A DNA stretch of 64,000 bases from the NCBI RefSeq assembly GCF_000316685.1, contig NC_019680.1, forward strand, positions 2,357,501-2,421,500, given 5' to 3'. The stretch is from Synechococcus sp. PCC 6312. GTDB taxonomy: Bacteria > Cyanobacteriota > Cyanobacteriia > Thermosynechococcales > Thermosynechococcaceae. Below, one piece after another: positions 1 through 9,979 of the stretch. Under the pieces are notes generated by a model, which saw only the letters and a list, made by a program, of their open reading frames with translations, had not been told where the DNA came from and did not search any database. A program made the translations under genes and the position numbers. Position 1 is the first letter of the stretch. Each line of letters begins with the position of its first letter.

Positions 1-210
1 GACTGCTCTATGGCGTTACTCATTTAGGCTTCTTATTGGGACAAGTCAGGAAATACTATATGGGTGCAGTTCTTTAAAGATTTTGACTCTCTCAGAACAG
101 TCTGCGTAACTATACCCCGGAATCTCCTGGCCAGTCAGACGCGTTTTCCCCTGCCCTTAGCTATCTCCGACGGATAAACCCAAGCGGTCAAAATCTTGGG
201 ACTAGCCCTT

Positions 211-906
211 TTAAGTTGTGGAGCTTTTGAAGAAATGAAAACTTGAGGGCGGGGCTGAGGGTTGAGGACTGGGCGGGGCTGATTGACTTAAAGCCCAAAT
301 TAACAAACTCCCCAAAACAACTCCGGCTGCAATCCCTCCAACTCCCACTAGCCAGTATTTAGACAGTGATGGAGAACTTACATCTGGACTAGGTTCTACT
401 AGGGTGACAACTGGCGGCGGCGGTAGAGAAGTATCTTTACGGACAACCGTTGGATCAACTTCAAAGGGTTCACCGACTAAAGTTTCGGTTCCGGTCAGGG
501 GGATAGACTTAATGCTTTGGAAACGAATCTGCTCCAGATATCTAATAAACTCTGCCTTAGCCATGGTCAACACTTCATAGGCAATCTTGACATCGCTGCC
601 CAGGCGAATCTGATCCCCATGCAACAAATTGTGGGTCTTAGAGCGGGTTCCATTGACAAAGACACCGTTAGCACTGAGGCGGCCACGGGCATTTCCATCC
701 ACTAGACGATAGTGATATCCATCACCACCCTGTTTAGGCAGTCGTAAAAGGAGGGCGTGTTGTCGGGAGATATCGGGAGCCTCAACCACAATGGCATTAG
801 ATTTATCTCTGCCAATAGAGTAGGTTGCGGACTGGAGGTGGAGGGTGCGTTTTCCCTTTAAGTCTTGAATGATTAACACATGATGTTCCGTTGCCGGCTG
901 ACTCAT
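211..906 (-). CDS. FHA domain protein with C-terminal membrane anchor
   Basis: An FHA domain occupies about residues 25-110, with the family signatures SIGR, ISRQHA and GVFVNG that form the phosphothreonine-binding face. A Pro/Val-rich linker follows, then one hydrophobic segment (about residues 184-207) and a short Pro/Ser-rich tail. The product is probably an inner-membrane protein with a cytoplasmic phosphopeptide reader. I chose the ATG at 906 because the upstream in-frame ATG at 945 would overlap the preceding gene by 23 bases and adds a non-FHA leader. It follows the 923-1273 gene closely on the same strand, so the two may be cotranscribed. The kinase partner and physiological role cannot be read from the sequence. 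Confidence 0.85.
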   Translation of the reverse strand: MSQPATEHHVLIIQDLKGKRTLHLQSATYSIGRDKSNAIVVEAPDISRQHALLLRLPKQGGDGYHYRLVDGNARGRLSANGVFVNGTRSKTHNLLHGDQIRLGSDVKIAYEVLTMAKAEFIRYLEQIRFQSIKSIPLTGTETLVGEPFEVDPTVVRKDTSLPPPPVVTLVEPSPDVSSPSLSKYWLVGVGGIAAGVVLGSLLIWALSQSAPPSPQPSAPPSSFHFFKSSTT

Positions 907-922
907 AATATTCTCAATGGGC

Positions 923-1273
923 TTATAGGCCTGACACGCTACCAATAAGCTCCCAGTTTCGTTCTTCAGTAAGGGCTTGCCGGACTTGACGATAAATTTG
1001 GGAACAATGATTATTACGGCTCAAGGGTAGTTCTTCATTCTTAAAGACAACGTTCACGCGAGTGATTTCTGGCTCAACCGGAACATCATTAATCAAGATT
1101 TCCACAGTTACCAATTGAGCAAGAGCCGAGCGGCCTGGAACTTCTCGAGCGACCAGATAATCTTTATCTTGATGCAATACTTCTAAATCACAGGCCCGTA
1201 AGGCATCGGCTAATTCGTCCTGAACTTGCTCCTTCGGAAGAGCGACTGTTAGGTTGTGGGTATAACGAGCCAT
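923..1273 (-). CDS. Conserved hypothetical protein, 116 aa
   Basis: A compact soluble protein of 116 residues with no signal peptide or membrane segment. The composition (mixed charged residues, no low complexity) and normal codon use suggest a real gene. I recognise no named domain; it resembles small conserved hypotheticals of cyanobacteria. It sits 16 bases upstream of the FHA gene on the same strand, so the pair is probably one operon. About 270 bases separate it from the divergent tmk gene, room for promoters of both, but I see no convincing -35/-10 pair there. Confidence 0.75.
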   Translation of the reverse strand: MARYTHNLTVALPKEQVQDELADALRACDLEVLHQDKDYLVAREVPGRSALAQLVTVEILINDVPVEPEITRVNVVFKNEELPLSRNNHCSQIYRQVRQALTEERNWELIGSVSGL

Positions 1274-1542
1274 AAAATAAGGAACTCAGAAGAACAGCGA
1301 TGGCATTGTTGAGACGGACTTGCAGCTAACTTAAATAATAACCAAGGTTACCGGAATTGGGTACTAAATCTAATGTCTAATTAGGTCGGCTTGTCAAGAT
1401 ACTTATTATTTATCCTCTAATCATTCTCTGGTGATTGTCCAGGCCTGATTGTGTTCTGCGTTACGCGTTTAAGAAATTTCAGTCTGCTCTGTGGCACTCT
1501 ATCATAGTTCAGTGAGTTGAACGGATATTTCAGGGATGCAGG

Positions 1543-2247
1543 ATGACGATGGGTAAACAGATTCCCGGTCGTTTTATTGTTTGGGAAGGGGGTGAGGGGG
1601 CGGGCAAAACGACTCAAATTGGCCTCACCCAGGCCTGGTTGCAGGAATCTGGCTGGTCAGAGGCCTTACAAACCCTTGTCCCACAGTTAACGCCAGTGAT
1701 TCTGCTGACTCGCGAACCAGGGGGAACCGCCCTAGGTCAACACCTGCGTCAACTGTTGCTCCATAGCCCCACGGATATTGCCCCGGCCTGTGAACTGTTG
1801 CTCTACGCTGCGGATCGGGCCCAACACTTAGCGGAAAAAATTATGCCCCATCTCGATGCCGGGGGATTGGTACTCTGTGATCGCTTTACGGATTCTACGG
1901 TGGCTTACCAAGGTTATGGGCGGGGCCTGGATTTAGGGATGATTCACCAACTCAATCAAATTGCTACTGCTGGCCGGCAACCGGATTTAACTCTCTGGCT
2001 GGATGTGACTCCAACTCAAGGCCTGGGCCGGGCAGAAAAACGCTCTGGCAGCCAAGATCGCATGGAACAGGCCACCTTAGCGTTTCATCAACGAGTCCAC
2101 CAGGGATTTACGCAACTGAGTGGCCTGGCCCCGGAGCGGATCAAGCGCATTGATGCTAACTGCCCCCAGGCCGAGGTAACTGCCCAAATTCAATCGTGCT
2201 TACGAGATGCACTGCGCCAATGGTATCCCCAGATTTCAGCCCCGTAA
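1543..2247 (+). CDS. tmk: Thymidylate kinase
   Basis: Phosphorylates dTMP to dTDP in dTTP synthesis. The P-loop GGEGAGKTT lies at about residues 16-24, followed by the TREPGGT substrate motif, the DRF motif and the YQGYGRG region characteristic of bacterial Tmk. At 234 residues it is slightly longer than the usual 205-215, with a small insertion after the P-loop helix (around residues 35-50). The start at 1543 is the first ATG; a second in-frame ATG lies two codons later at 1549. The 3' end overlaps holB by 28 bases, which suggests translational coupling. The tmk-holB pairing is a common bacterial arrangement. Confidence 0.95.
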   Translation: MTMGKQIPGRFIVWEGGEGAGKTTQIGLTQAWLQESGWSEALQTLVPQLTPVILLTREPGGTALGQHLRQLLLHSPTDIAPACELLLYAADRAQHLAEKIMPHLDAGGLVLCDRFTDSTVAYQGYGRGLDLGMIHQLNQIATAGRQPDLTLWLDVTPTQGLGRAEKRSGSQDRMEQATLAFHQRVHQGFTQLSGLAPERIKRIDANCPQAEVTAQIQSCLRDALRQWYPQISAP

Positions 2248-3143
2248 TTGGTCAACTCCAGGCCCGAGAACTCCTCGAACAAGCTTTTGTGCGGCAACGG
2301 ATCGCCCCGGCCTATTTGTTTGCTGGGCCTCCAGGGGTCGGCAGAGCTTTAATGGCGCGGCAACTCATCCGCTCGCTGCTGGGGACTTGCCATCAATCTT
2401 TGGCCAATCACCCGGATCTGCTCTGGCTCCAGCCTACCTACCTACAAAACAACAAACTTTTAACCGCCGCTGAACTGATCGCCCAAGGTCAGAGCTTACC
2501 CAAAACCCGTCCCCAAATCCGCCTCGAGCAAATTCGGCAGTTAAGTCGGTTCCTGAGTCGTCCCCCCTTGGAAGCTCCCCGGTCGGTGGTGGTGATTGAA
2601 CAGGCGGAAACCATGGCTGAAGGGGCCGCCAACGGACTCTTAAAAACCTTAGAAGAGCCTGGCCTGGCTACCTTAATTTTGATCGCCCCTAGTGAAACAG
2701 CCCTTTTGCCCACCTTAGTGTCCCGCTGCCAACGGATTCCCTTTTATCGCCTCACTGCGAGTCAAATGAGCCAAGTTCTCCACCAGGCCGGGGCCAGCGA
2801 AGTTTTAGGGTTTCCCCCCTTGGTGGAATTAGCGGCTGGCAGTCCGGGAGCGGCGATTACCCATTGGCAACAGTGGCAAACTATTCCTAGCGAACTCCGC
2901 CAGGCCTGTTTAGGCTTAACACCCCCTATTTCTCTCCGACAAGGACTAGAGTTGGCCCGTGAGATTAGCCAAGGCCTGGACGTGGAATCACAAATTTGGC
3001 TCTTGGATTTAATGCAACAAACCCTTTGGCAAAACCACCGAAATATCCCTGATGTGCAACGATTAGAAGCCGCCCGCCAACAACTCAAACAATATGTCCA
3101 ACCCCGCTTAGTTTGGGAGGTCGCCATGATTGGATTTACCTAA
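2220..3143 (+). CDS. holB: DNA polymerase III delta prime subunit
   Basis: Clamp-loader subunit of the replicative polymerase. It has a RuvB/RFC-like AAA+ fold: IGQ near the N-terminus, a Walker A-like GPPGVGRA at about residues 36-43 in which the P-loop Lys is replaced by Arg, the sequence LLKTLEEP and a following SRCQRI box typical of delta prime and gamma subunits. The four-Cys zinc module of E. coli-type proteins is reduced here to a single Cys (LLGTCHQS), so it probably binds no zinc. The ATG at 2220 gives a start right at the conserved domain; an upstream ATG at 2196 adds eight residues buried in tmk. Overlaps tmk by 28 bases. Confidence 0.9.
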   Translation: MVSPDFSPVIGQLQARELLEQAFVRQRIAPAYLFAGPPGVGRALMARQLIRSLLGTCHQSLANHPDLLWLQPTYLQNNKLLTAAELIAQGQSLPKTRPQIRLEQIRQLSRFLSRPPLEAPRSVVVIEQAETMAEGAANGLLKTLEEPGLATLILIAPSETALLPTLVSRCQRIPFYRLTASQMSQVLHQAGASEVLGFPPLVELAAGSPGAAITHWQQWQTIPSELRQACLGLTPPISLRQGLELAREISQGLDVESQIWLLDLMQQTLWQNHRNIPDVQRLEAARQQLKQYVQPRLVWEVAMIGFT

Positions 3144-3154
3144 ACCCAACGTCA

Positions 3155-3399
3155 TCCTCAGCCCCTGAAACAGGTGTTATTTCCCGATACGGTTAACGGT
3201 TTATTAGTGCGACCAATCAAGATGAAGAAAGCTCAGGAATTGATTCACCGACCATGAAGATAATATCGTACATATGGTGGTGGAGCATTTGATTTGTTTT
3301 GTGAAAATATTTAAGATTATGCTAGAGAGATTCCGCCTTTCAAAATCTCGATATGATTCAATTTTTCTGACGGTATGCGGATTGGTGAGATTGAGATGA
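3155..3399 (+). pseudogene. Decayed DDE transposase C-terminus
   Basis: There is no intact gene between holB and the cyclase gene (3144-3634). From 3244 to 3399 one frame reads through 51 codons to TGA and contains VVEHLI, VKIFKIM, ERFRLS and LTVCGLVRLR. This is the pattern of the C-terminal helix of IS5/DDE_Tnp_4-like transposases, in which a Glu next to His precedes a KIFRI..ERFR..LTICGLVR-type block. Just upstream, another frame (3155-3258) encodes 34 residues ending KKAQELIHRP, probably the preceding part after a frameshift. No terminal inverted repeats are evident. The rest of the spacer (3400-3634) is AT-rich and I see no gene in it. Confidence 0.6.
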
Positions 3400-3634
3400 G
3401 GCTGTTTGGAGTTGGGATTCGTTAAATCTTAAGGGTGTGAGGCAAGTATTATGGTTTATAACCAACATTGATGGTCAATGAACTGGCAATAGGGACTGAA
3501 AAGCACTGTAAAGTCGTTGTTTTTGAGCATGGTCTGACATTCTTTAATATGGCTAAAATCTATGTCCCCCATAGATTATACGTTCTTGGAAATGTTTACT
3601 AGCTCTAGCCTAGACTAAGAAGTTGAGTTAGGTT

Positions 3635-5713
3635 TTACGGATTTGGTGATTGGATATTCCCAGCAGTGACCATTGGCCGGTTTAGGGTTGTTCCAGGCCG
3701 GGGCAGGGTGGGTAAGGTTTGTTCGATCCGGGGTTGGCCAACAGAATAGGTGAGATCATAGCTCCAACAGAGTAACCGAAACCAAACCTGAGGAAATTTT
3801 GGCTCTAACCAGGCCTGACTCTTTCTGATTAATCCCGGCACCCAGGCCCCAAACAAGGCATTCAAAAACGCCGCCCAAGTAAAGGTAAAGTAACTCCCCA
3901 ACCAACGGGCCATATCCCAAGGGCCGACCATATCCCAAATCCAATAGAGTAAGCCCGGATTTTTCCAAGCCGCGGTGATCGCCATCCGATTAAACGGCCA
4001 CCAGCCGGCCCGATCCTTAATAAACCGATCCGCCAACTCGGGTGATTCCCCCGCCAAAATCCCAAAAAAGGTATTCAGCATGGCATTGACGCGGTTGGGG
4101 GGTAAATTCCGCCCGGTGGGCACCATCATCCCGCGGGAAAATAGCCAAGTCACGGCCGTATTACTTTGGAAGGCCCGAATTTGATTGAGTTGCTCAGACT
4201 GTAAAAGATCGTGTTTGAGGGCTGTTTGGAGCAGATCCGTCAGGCGGGGCAAATTCCGCACCAGGGAGCCAAACCCGGTAAACACCAAGGGAGATTGTAA
4301 GGAGGCGGCATCCCCAATGGTCACGAGGCGATCAAAGGCAATGGTGCGGTCTTGGCGATACAAGCTAAAGTGTCCGGGAATGTAGCCAAAGGTGGGTTTA
4401 ATCCAGGCCAGGTCATCTAAATCACAACGGCGGTATTCCGGCAAAATCTCGAAAAAGTCCTCATACATCTCCAACAGGGAACCGGGATTATCGGGATGGA
4501 CTTTGTGATAGTGGAATAAATAAATTGTCAGTTCATCCCCCGCTGCCGGAAACAGTTCCCAAATGAGTTGCCGCCCCCGTGATAAATCTCCATGACTGTT
4601 CAAGACATCGCCGTAGTCAGCATCCCAAACTTGCGGATCTAGCCCGGAAATAATTGCCCCGACTGTTGGACAAACGCTATCAAAGGCCCGCCCGCCGTTC
4701 AGTTGCCAAGCAATTGGGGAAGCGGTACCCATCGCATCGACCAAGAGTCGTCCAGTTGCCCTTTGGGCTTGATTTGTCGGCCGATGGGTGGCTTGAATCT
4801 GGATTGCATTGGGGTGAACGGTGGCCTTGATAAATTCGGTTTCGTCCCAAATTTCTCCCCCGGCCTGGCGGAGTTTCTGCCCACAGAGTTGGAGAAAGCG
4901 GCTGGAGTCGAGGGCAATATTGAGGACGGTGGGCGTATGGAGAATCGGGGCCTGGCACTGTTTAGGGGTAGTCGCTGAGAAAAACTGGTTAAACCCATCG
5001 ACATACTCGCGGGCAATGATGCTGGCAAATTCCGCCGCCGTGAACAGGCCTAGATCAATCAGATGTTGAAACTCCGCCCGCGAAATATTCCATTCCCGAT
5101 TCATCCGGCCAAAGGGCAACCGCTCTAGTAACAAAACCCGATAGCCTAAACGGGCCATCACGGCCGCATGGACAACCCCCAGCGCGCCACCGATATAAAT
5201 CAGGTCAAAATTGGGCGTTTCGGCCAGTTCGGAAGATTGACTGACAACCTGCTGGGGAGCCTGGGGATGACGAACGCCTTGCCGCCAGCGTTGCTCCCAC
5301 CAATAAACTCGTTGCAGATCCGCTTCCCCATTGGGCATTTGTTGAAAATATTTAACCGTGCGGGGATAAAACGGCTCTAGGGCAGTAAAAATCGAGTTTT
5401 GGCTGAGATCAATTTCGGGTGGCTCTGGGTGTTGGAGTGGAAAAGCGGTGTGCAGAGATTTTTTCAGGTGTTGAAGCAAAGATGACTCTTGCGGAACCGG
5501 ACTTTGACCCCAACGAAAGACTTTTAAGTAGGTGGTGCGTTGGAGTGACCAAGCAAAAACGGACAGTTCTGATGCCGTCCCCGGAAATTGCCAGCGAATC
5601 CCAGCGGTCGTGGCCTGAATTTGCCCCGCAAAAGGCTGAAATTGGGACTGCAACCAGGCCTGGACATCTGTGGTGACGGGGGTTGGAACTTCGAGATAGA
5701 GAATTTCTTGCAT
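3635..5713 (-). CDS. cruA: CruA-type lycopene cyclase (flavoprotein)
   Basis: A 692-residue FAD-dependent protein. After an N-terminal region of about 165 residues comes a Rossmann start (YIGGALGVVHAAV, then an acidic strand end LLER), the block FGRMNREWNISR diagnostic of the CruA/CruP family, a TIGDAAS flavin motif near residue 470 and an aromatic-rich C-terminus likely to associate with membranes. CruA enzymes cyclise the ends of lycopene to give gamma- or beta-carotene in many cyanobacteria. I favour CruA over its paralogue CruP because of the length and the GGALGVVHAA wording, but the distinction is from memory. Transcribed alone, with a decayed transposase downstream. Confidence 0.75.
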   Translation of the reverse strand: MQEILYLEVPTPVTTDVQAWLQSQFQPFAGQIQATTAGIRWQFPGTASELSVFAWSLQRTTYLKVFRWGQSPVPQESSLLQHLKKSLHTAFPLQHPEPPEIDLSQNSIFTALEPFYPRTVKYFQQMPNGEADLQRVYWWEQRWRQGVRHPQAPQQVVSQSSELAETPNFDLIYIGGALGVVHAAVMARLGYRVLLLERLPFGRMNREWNISRAEFQHLIDLGLFTAAEFASIIAREYVDGFNQFFSATTPKQCQAPILHTPTVLNIALDSSRFLQLCGQKLRQAGGEIWDETEFIKATVHPNAIQIQATHRPTNQAQRATGRLLVDAMGTASPIAWQLNGGRAFDSVCPTVGAIISGLDPQVWDADYGDVLNSHGDLSRGRQLIWELFPAAGDELTIYLFHYHKVHPDNPGSLLEMYEDFFEILPEYRRCDLDDLAWIKPTFGYIPGHFSLYRQDRTIAFDRLVTIGDAASLQSPLVFTGFGSLVRNLPRLTDLLQTALKHDLLQSEQLNQIRAFQSNTAVTWLFSRGMMVPTGRNLPPNRVNAMLNTFFGILAGESPELADRFIKDRAGWWPFNRMAITAAWKNPGLLYWIWDMVGPWDMARWLGSYFTFTWAAFLNALFGAWVPGLIRKSQAWLEPKFPQVWFRLLCWSYDLTYSVGQPRIEQTLPTLPRPGTTLNRPMVTAGNIQSPNP

Positions 5714-5823
5714 TTTGTTTCAATCACACCCGAAAGGACTTGACAGACCGAGGAAATACAGTAAACTTCCAAATACTTAGTTTAAGAGAGTTTACAAATT
5801 TCTCATAATTGCTGCCCACACCT

Positions 5824-6057
5824 ATGCATTATCCCATTCCTGGCAATCTCGCGGAAATGACTGAACTAGATCGTCAGCCGGTTAATGCTGAGTTGGTGGC
5901 CGCAGCCATTGCCGGGGTGGTGAAAATGGCCCGGGATCAGGGACAAACTTTAGAAATGTTGCAATTAGAAGTTTTGGCAGAGGACTATTTATTAGATGCG
6001 ACCACGCGCCGCTGGCTCAGTGAGTTGGTGGGCCAGGCCTGGGAAACCTGTCTTTAG
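5824..6057 (+). CDS. Small conserved hypothetical protein
   Basis: A 77-residue soluble acidic protein, predicted largely helical, with no membrane segment and no domain I can name. I chose the ATG at 5824 (MHYPIPG); an upstream TTG at 5809 would add five residues and has no better ribosome-binding site. Its size and the phrase MLQLEVLAEDYLLD, followed by a Trp-containing C-terminus, look like a small family widespread in cyanobacteria that lies beside unrelated genes. It is divergent from the cyclase gene. Confidence 0.6.
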   Translation: MHYPIPGNLAEMTELDRQPVNAELVAAAIAGVVKMARDQGQTLEMLQLEVLAEDYLLDATTRRWLSELVGQAWETCL

Positions 6058-6257
6058 ACATTTTTCTAACTCCAAAGTTTAATTCATCACTGAGTCGGGG
6101 TAGGAAACTCAAACACTAGGGGCTACTGGTTCTGCTGAGAGAAGATAGCTGAGTTCTGACTATCTGAGATAATCTAAAGGCGATGAATCATCTTAGCTAC
6201 CAGGCCTGGGGGGTTGGAGTTGGGATGGGGTAATTCTCAGGTGTGAGGAAATAGAGT

Positions 6258-7070
6258 ATGTATGACCAACAGGGTAGTTCTAACGCATTAGAGCGCCGAA
6301 ATTATCAAGTCAGTATTGGCTTGTTTTTGGGGGAAGGCTGGCAGATTATTAGCCAAAATGTGGGTGGATTCATTGGCTTTTTTGTCATTAGTTTCATCAT
6401 CAGCATTGTCTTGAGCAATATCCCTGGCGGCGCGCTGGTGAATGGTTTTGTTTCTGCGATTCTCGTGGCTGGTAATTATATTGTTGGCTTCAAGCTTCTC
6501 CGGGGGCAACCCACTTCTTTTGGAGACTTCTTCACTGGTTTTCAGGGTAATCGCTTTCTACCTATTCTCTTAACCAGCTTGCTGACTGGGTTATTTTCAG
6601 GCATTTTTAGCATTTTAGCGGGCATGGCCTTTGTGGTTGGCTTTCTGCCCTCATTTCGTTCCTTGCTAGAGCGGATACAACTGGAAGAAGCGACCCCAGA
6701 TCCAGAACTCGATCAAATTGTTAACTTTCTCCAACGCTTACCGGAAATTCCCGCTGGTGTGACGCTAATCCTCATTATCCTAGGTATTATTCTCCTGATT
6801 CCCGCTATCTATCTGGGCGTGGCCTATACCTTTGCTGTCCCGTTAGTGGTGGAACGGCGGATCGAATTTTGGGCCGCCATGGAAGCCAGTCGGAAAACCG
6901 TGACCCATCAGTGGTTTGTCATCTTTGGCTTATTGTTTGTGCTTGGCTTAATCAACTTTGCCGGGGCTTGCCTCTGTGGCCTAGGGTTATTGGTAACTGT
7001 TCCCCTCAGTTATGGGGTGATTGTGGCAGCCTACAATAATATTTTTGGGCTATCGGATCAGCCTATTTAA
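6258..7070 (+). CDS. Polytopic membrane protein of unknown function
   Basis: A 270-residue integral membrane protein with about five or six hydrophobic segments (roughly residues 30-60, 60-85, 95-130, 168-200 and 215-262) separated by a hydrophilic loop near 135-160. Gly-rich helices and the AMEASRK...HQWFVIF segment resemble the glycerophosphodiester-phosphodiesterase membrane domain or DUF975-like families, but no catalytic motif is present, so I assign no function. The ATG at 6258 is preceded by GTGAGGAAAT, a plausible ribosome-binding site. Its end overlaps the convergent rsmA gene by 8 bases. Confidence 0.7.
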   Translation: MYDQQGSSNALERRNYQVSIGLFLGEGWQIISQNVGGFIGFFVISFIISIVLSNIPGGALVNGFVSAILVAGNYIVGFKLLRGQPTSFGDFFTGFQGNRFLPILLTSLLTGLFSGIFSILAGMAFVVGFLPSFRSLLERIQLEEATPDPELDQIVNFLQRLPEIPAGVTLILIILGIILLIPAIYLGVAYTFAVPLVVERRIEFWAAMEASRKTVTHQWFVIFGLLFVLGLINFAGACLCGLGLLVTVPLSYGVIVAAYNNIFGLSDQPI

Positions 7071-7925
7071 GCCGATTTAATTGTCCCTGCCCGAACAGAA
7101 GTAGCTTGTCTGAGGAGACGGATTCCAGGCCAGCTTGGTCTAACCAATTGCTTAATTGAATCCAGGTTTTTAAGTCTAGATTCTCGGCTCTAGTTTGGGC
7201 AGAAATATTTAAATCTTGAAAGGCGTTGAGAAGAACGTCCCGCGCCACCCGGCCCTTGAGGGTATTGATCAACATTTTCCGGCGGGTGGCAAAGCCCAGT
7301 TGAATTAACTCATCTAATAATGGGGGGCAATCACAGGGAATCGGCGGGGCCTGGGGAGTGAGGCGAATGACAGTAGAATCTACTTTGGGGGGTGGGAAAA
7401 AAGCCGTTGGCGGAACGTGGCAAATTTTTTCAGGCTTGGCTAAATACTGCACCCGTAAGGACAAGGCTCCATAGGCTTTATCGGCAGGACTGGCTAAAAT
7501 GCGGCTGGCGACCTCGGCCTGGGTCAGTAAAACGAGGGATTCAAAGGGTAGGGCCTGGGGGTGACTAATAGTTCCCAAGAGCTTGATTAAAATCGGCCCG
7601 GTGATGTTGTAGGGAATATTGGCGACAACTTTATTCGGCTTGGGGTCAGGTAGGGCCGCTAAATCTAATTTGAGGAAATCTGCCAGAATTAGATTCCAGT
7701 TGGGGTGAGTGAGGGTTGTGGTTAGGGCCTGGTACGCGTCTCGATCCACTTCCACACTGGTGACTTGTCCGGCGGCGGCCAAAAGGGGGCGCGTTAAAAC
7801 TCCTGTGCCTGGGCCAATTTCCAAGACATGATCCTCAGGGGTTAAGGCCCCGGCCTGGAGAATTTTGCCCAAAACCCGCGAACTCTGTAACCAATGCTGC
7901 CCAAACCGCTTTTGCGGCCGTACCA

Positions 7926-7926
<1 letters not shown>
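7063..7926 (-). CDS. rsmA: 16S rRNA dimethyladenosine transferase
   Basis: Dimethylates two adjacent adenines in the 3' terminal hairpin of 16S rRNA during small-subunit maturation. The N-terminus has the family signature RFGQHWL, the AdoMet-binding motif EIGPGTGVLT (about residues 36-45) and the catalytic NIPYNI motif (about 103-108), where N..PY positions the target base. The length of 287 is normal. It lies directly after eno on the same strand, with the eno stop and rsmA start sharing one base (TAATG), which indicates translational coupling. The usual older name is ksgA. Confidence 0.95.
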
Positions 7927-9254
<1,328 letters not shown>

Positions 9255-9313
9255 TTACTCTGAACTATCCAGTTCCCAGTGCAGTTATCCCAAAACTCTT
9301 AAGCATTACCTAA

Positions 9314-9880
9314 TTAATCCTCAGGAGTCAGGGTTTGGCCGCGCCGTTTGCGAGCCTCTAGGGCCTGGGCAATTAAATCCAACAGGCCTGGGGCTTCATT
9401 TTGAATCGTTAACAGTAACCGCTCACCCACCGCCAAATCATCACTGGAATTTTCTGGCACAGCCATCATGATTTCTTTCACCTTAGGGATAGTCGTATCA
9501 ACAATTTCCACCAAAGCGGTTAAGCAACGGTAGAATTGGCGTTCCGTCAAGGTGCCATCCTCAAGGGGAAACTCAATAATGGCCCGAATCTCCCCATCAG
9601 AGGCATCGTATTCCCATTGGAGCATCTTGGTTTCCCAGGAAATCCCCAGCAGGGTTTGTAAAATTACTTCTTTGTAGGCATGGTGCTGAACCCCAGGCAA
9701 AATATCGGGGGCGAATAGCTTAAAAAACTCCCCCTCTTCGTCCAATTGAATCACGACCACAAACCGATCTAAGTTATCTCCCGTTACCCCGGTAATAATT
9801 TGGTTGTAAGCCGCATCCAGTTTGTAATTGAGGTTGTGATGATCCAGATATTGGGCAATTTGGGTCAGGGTGATGGCCAT
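9314..9880 (-). CDS. YbjN-like domain protein
   Basis: A 188-residue acidic cytosolic protein. The N-terminal half (helix followed by strands such as RFVVVIQLDEEGEFFKLFAP) and the ...EIRAIIEFPLEDG..T..QF.RCL.ALVEIVD pattern match the type III secretion chaperone-like fold of the YbjN family, which in cyanobacteria occurs as small stand-alone proteins of unknown role. There is no enzyme motif. It stands between ald and eno on the same strand, with spacers of about 100 bases on either side, so it may have its own promoter. Confidence 0.7.
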   Translation of the reverse strand: MAITLTQIAQYLDHHNLNYKLDAAYNQIITGVTGDNLDRFVVVIQLDEEGEFFKLFAPDILPGVQHHAYKEVILQTLLGISWETKMLQWEYDASDGEIRAIIEFPLEDGTLTERQFYRCLTALVEIVDTTIPKVKEIMMAVPENSSDDLAVGERLLLTIQNEAPGLLDLIAQALEARKRRGQTLTPED

Positions 9881-9979
9881 TCTTCAATCTCCAGGCCGGT
9901 TTTTCTTTACCCTATCACCATCCTGGCCTGGCCTTTTTTTGGGGTTGATCTAAATTTCTGGAGATGTTTGGCGATCACC

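Noticed and set aside
1391-1420. TTGTCA and AT-rich TATTATT upstream of tmk as a promoter
   Set aside because: The spacing between the hexamers is not right for a sigma-70 promoter and the distance to the ATG is over 100 bases.
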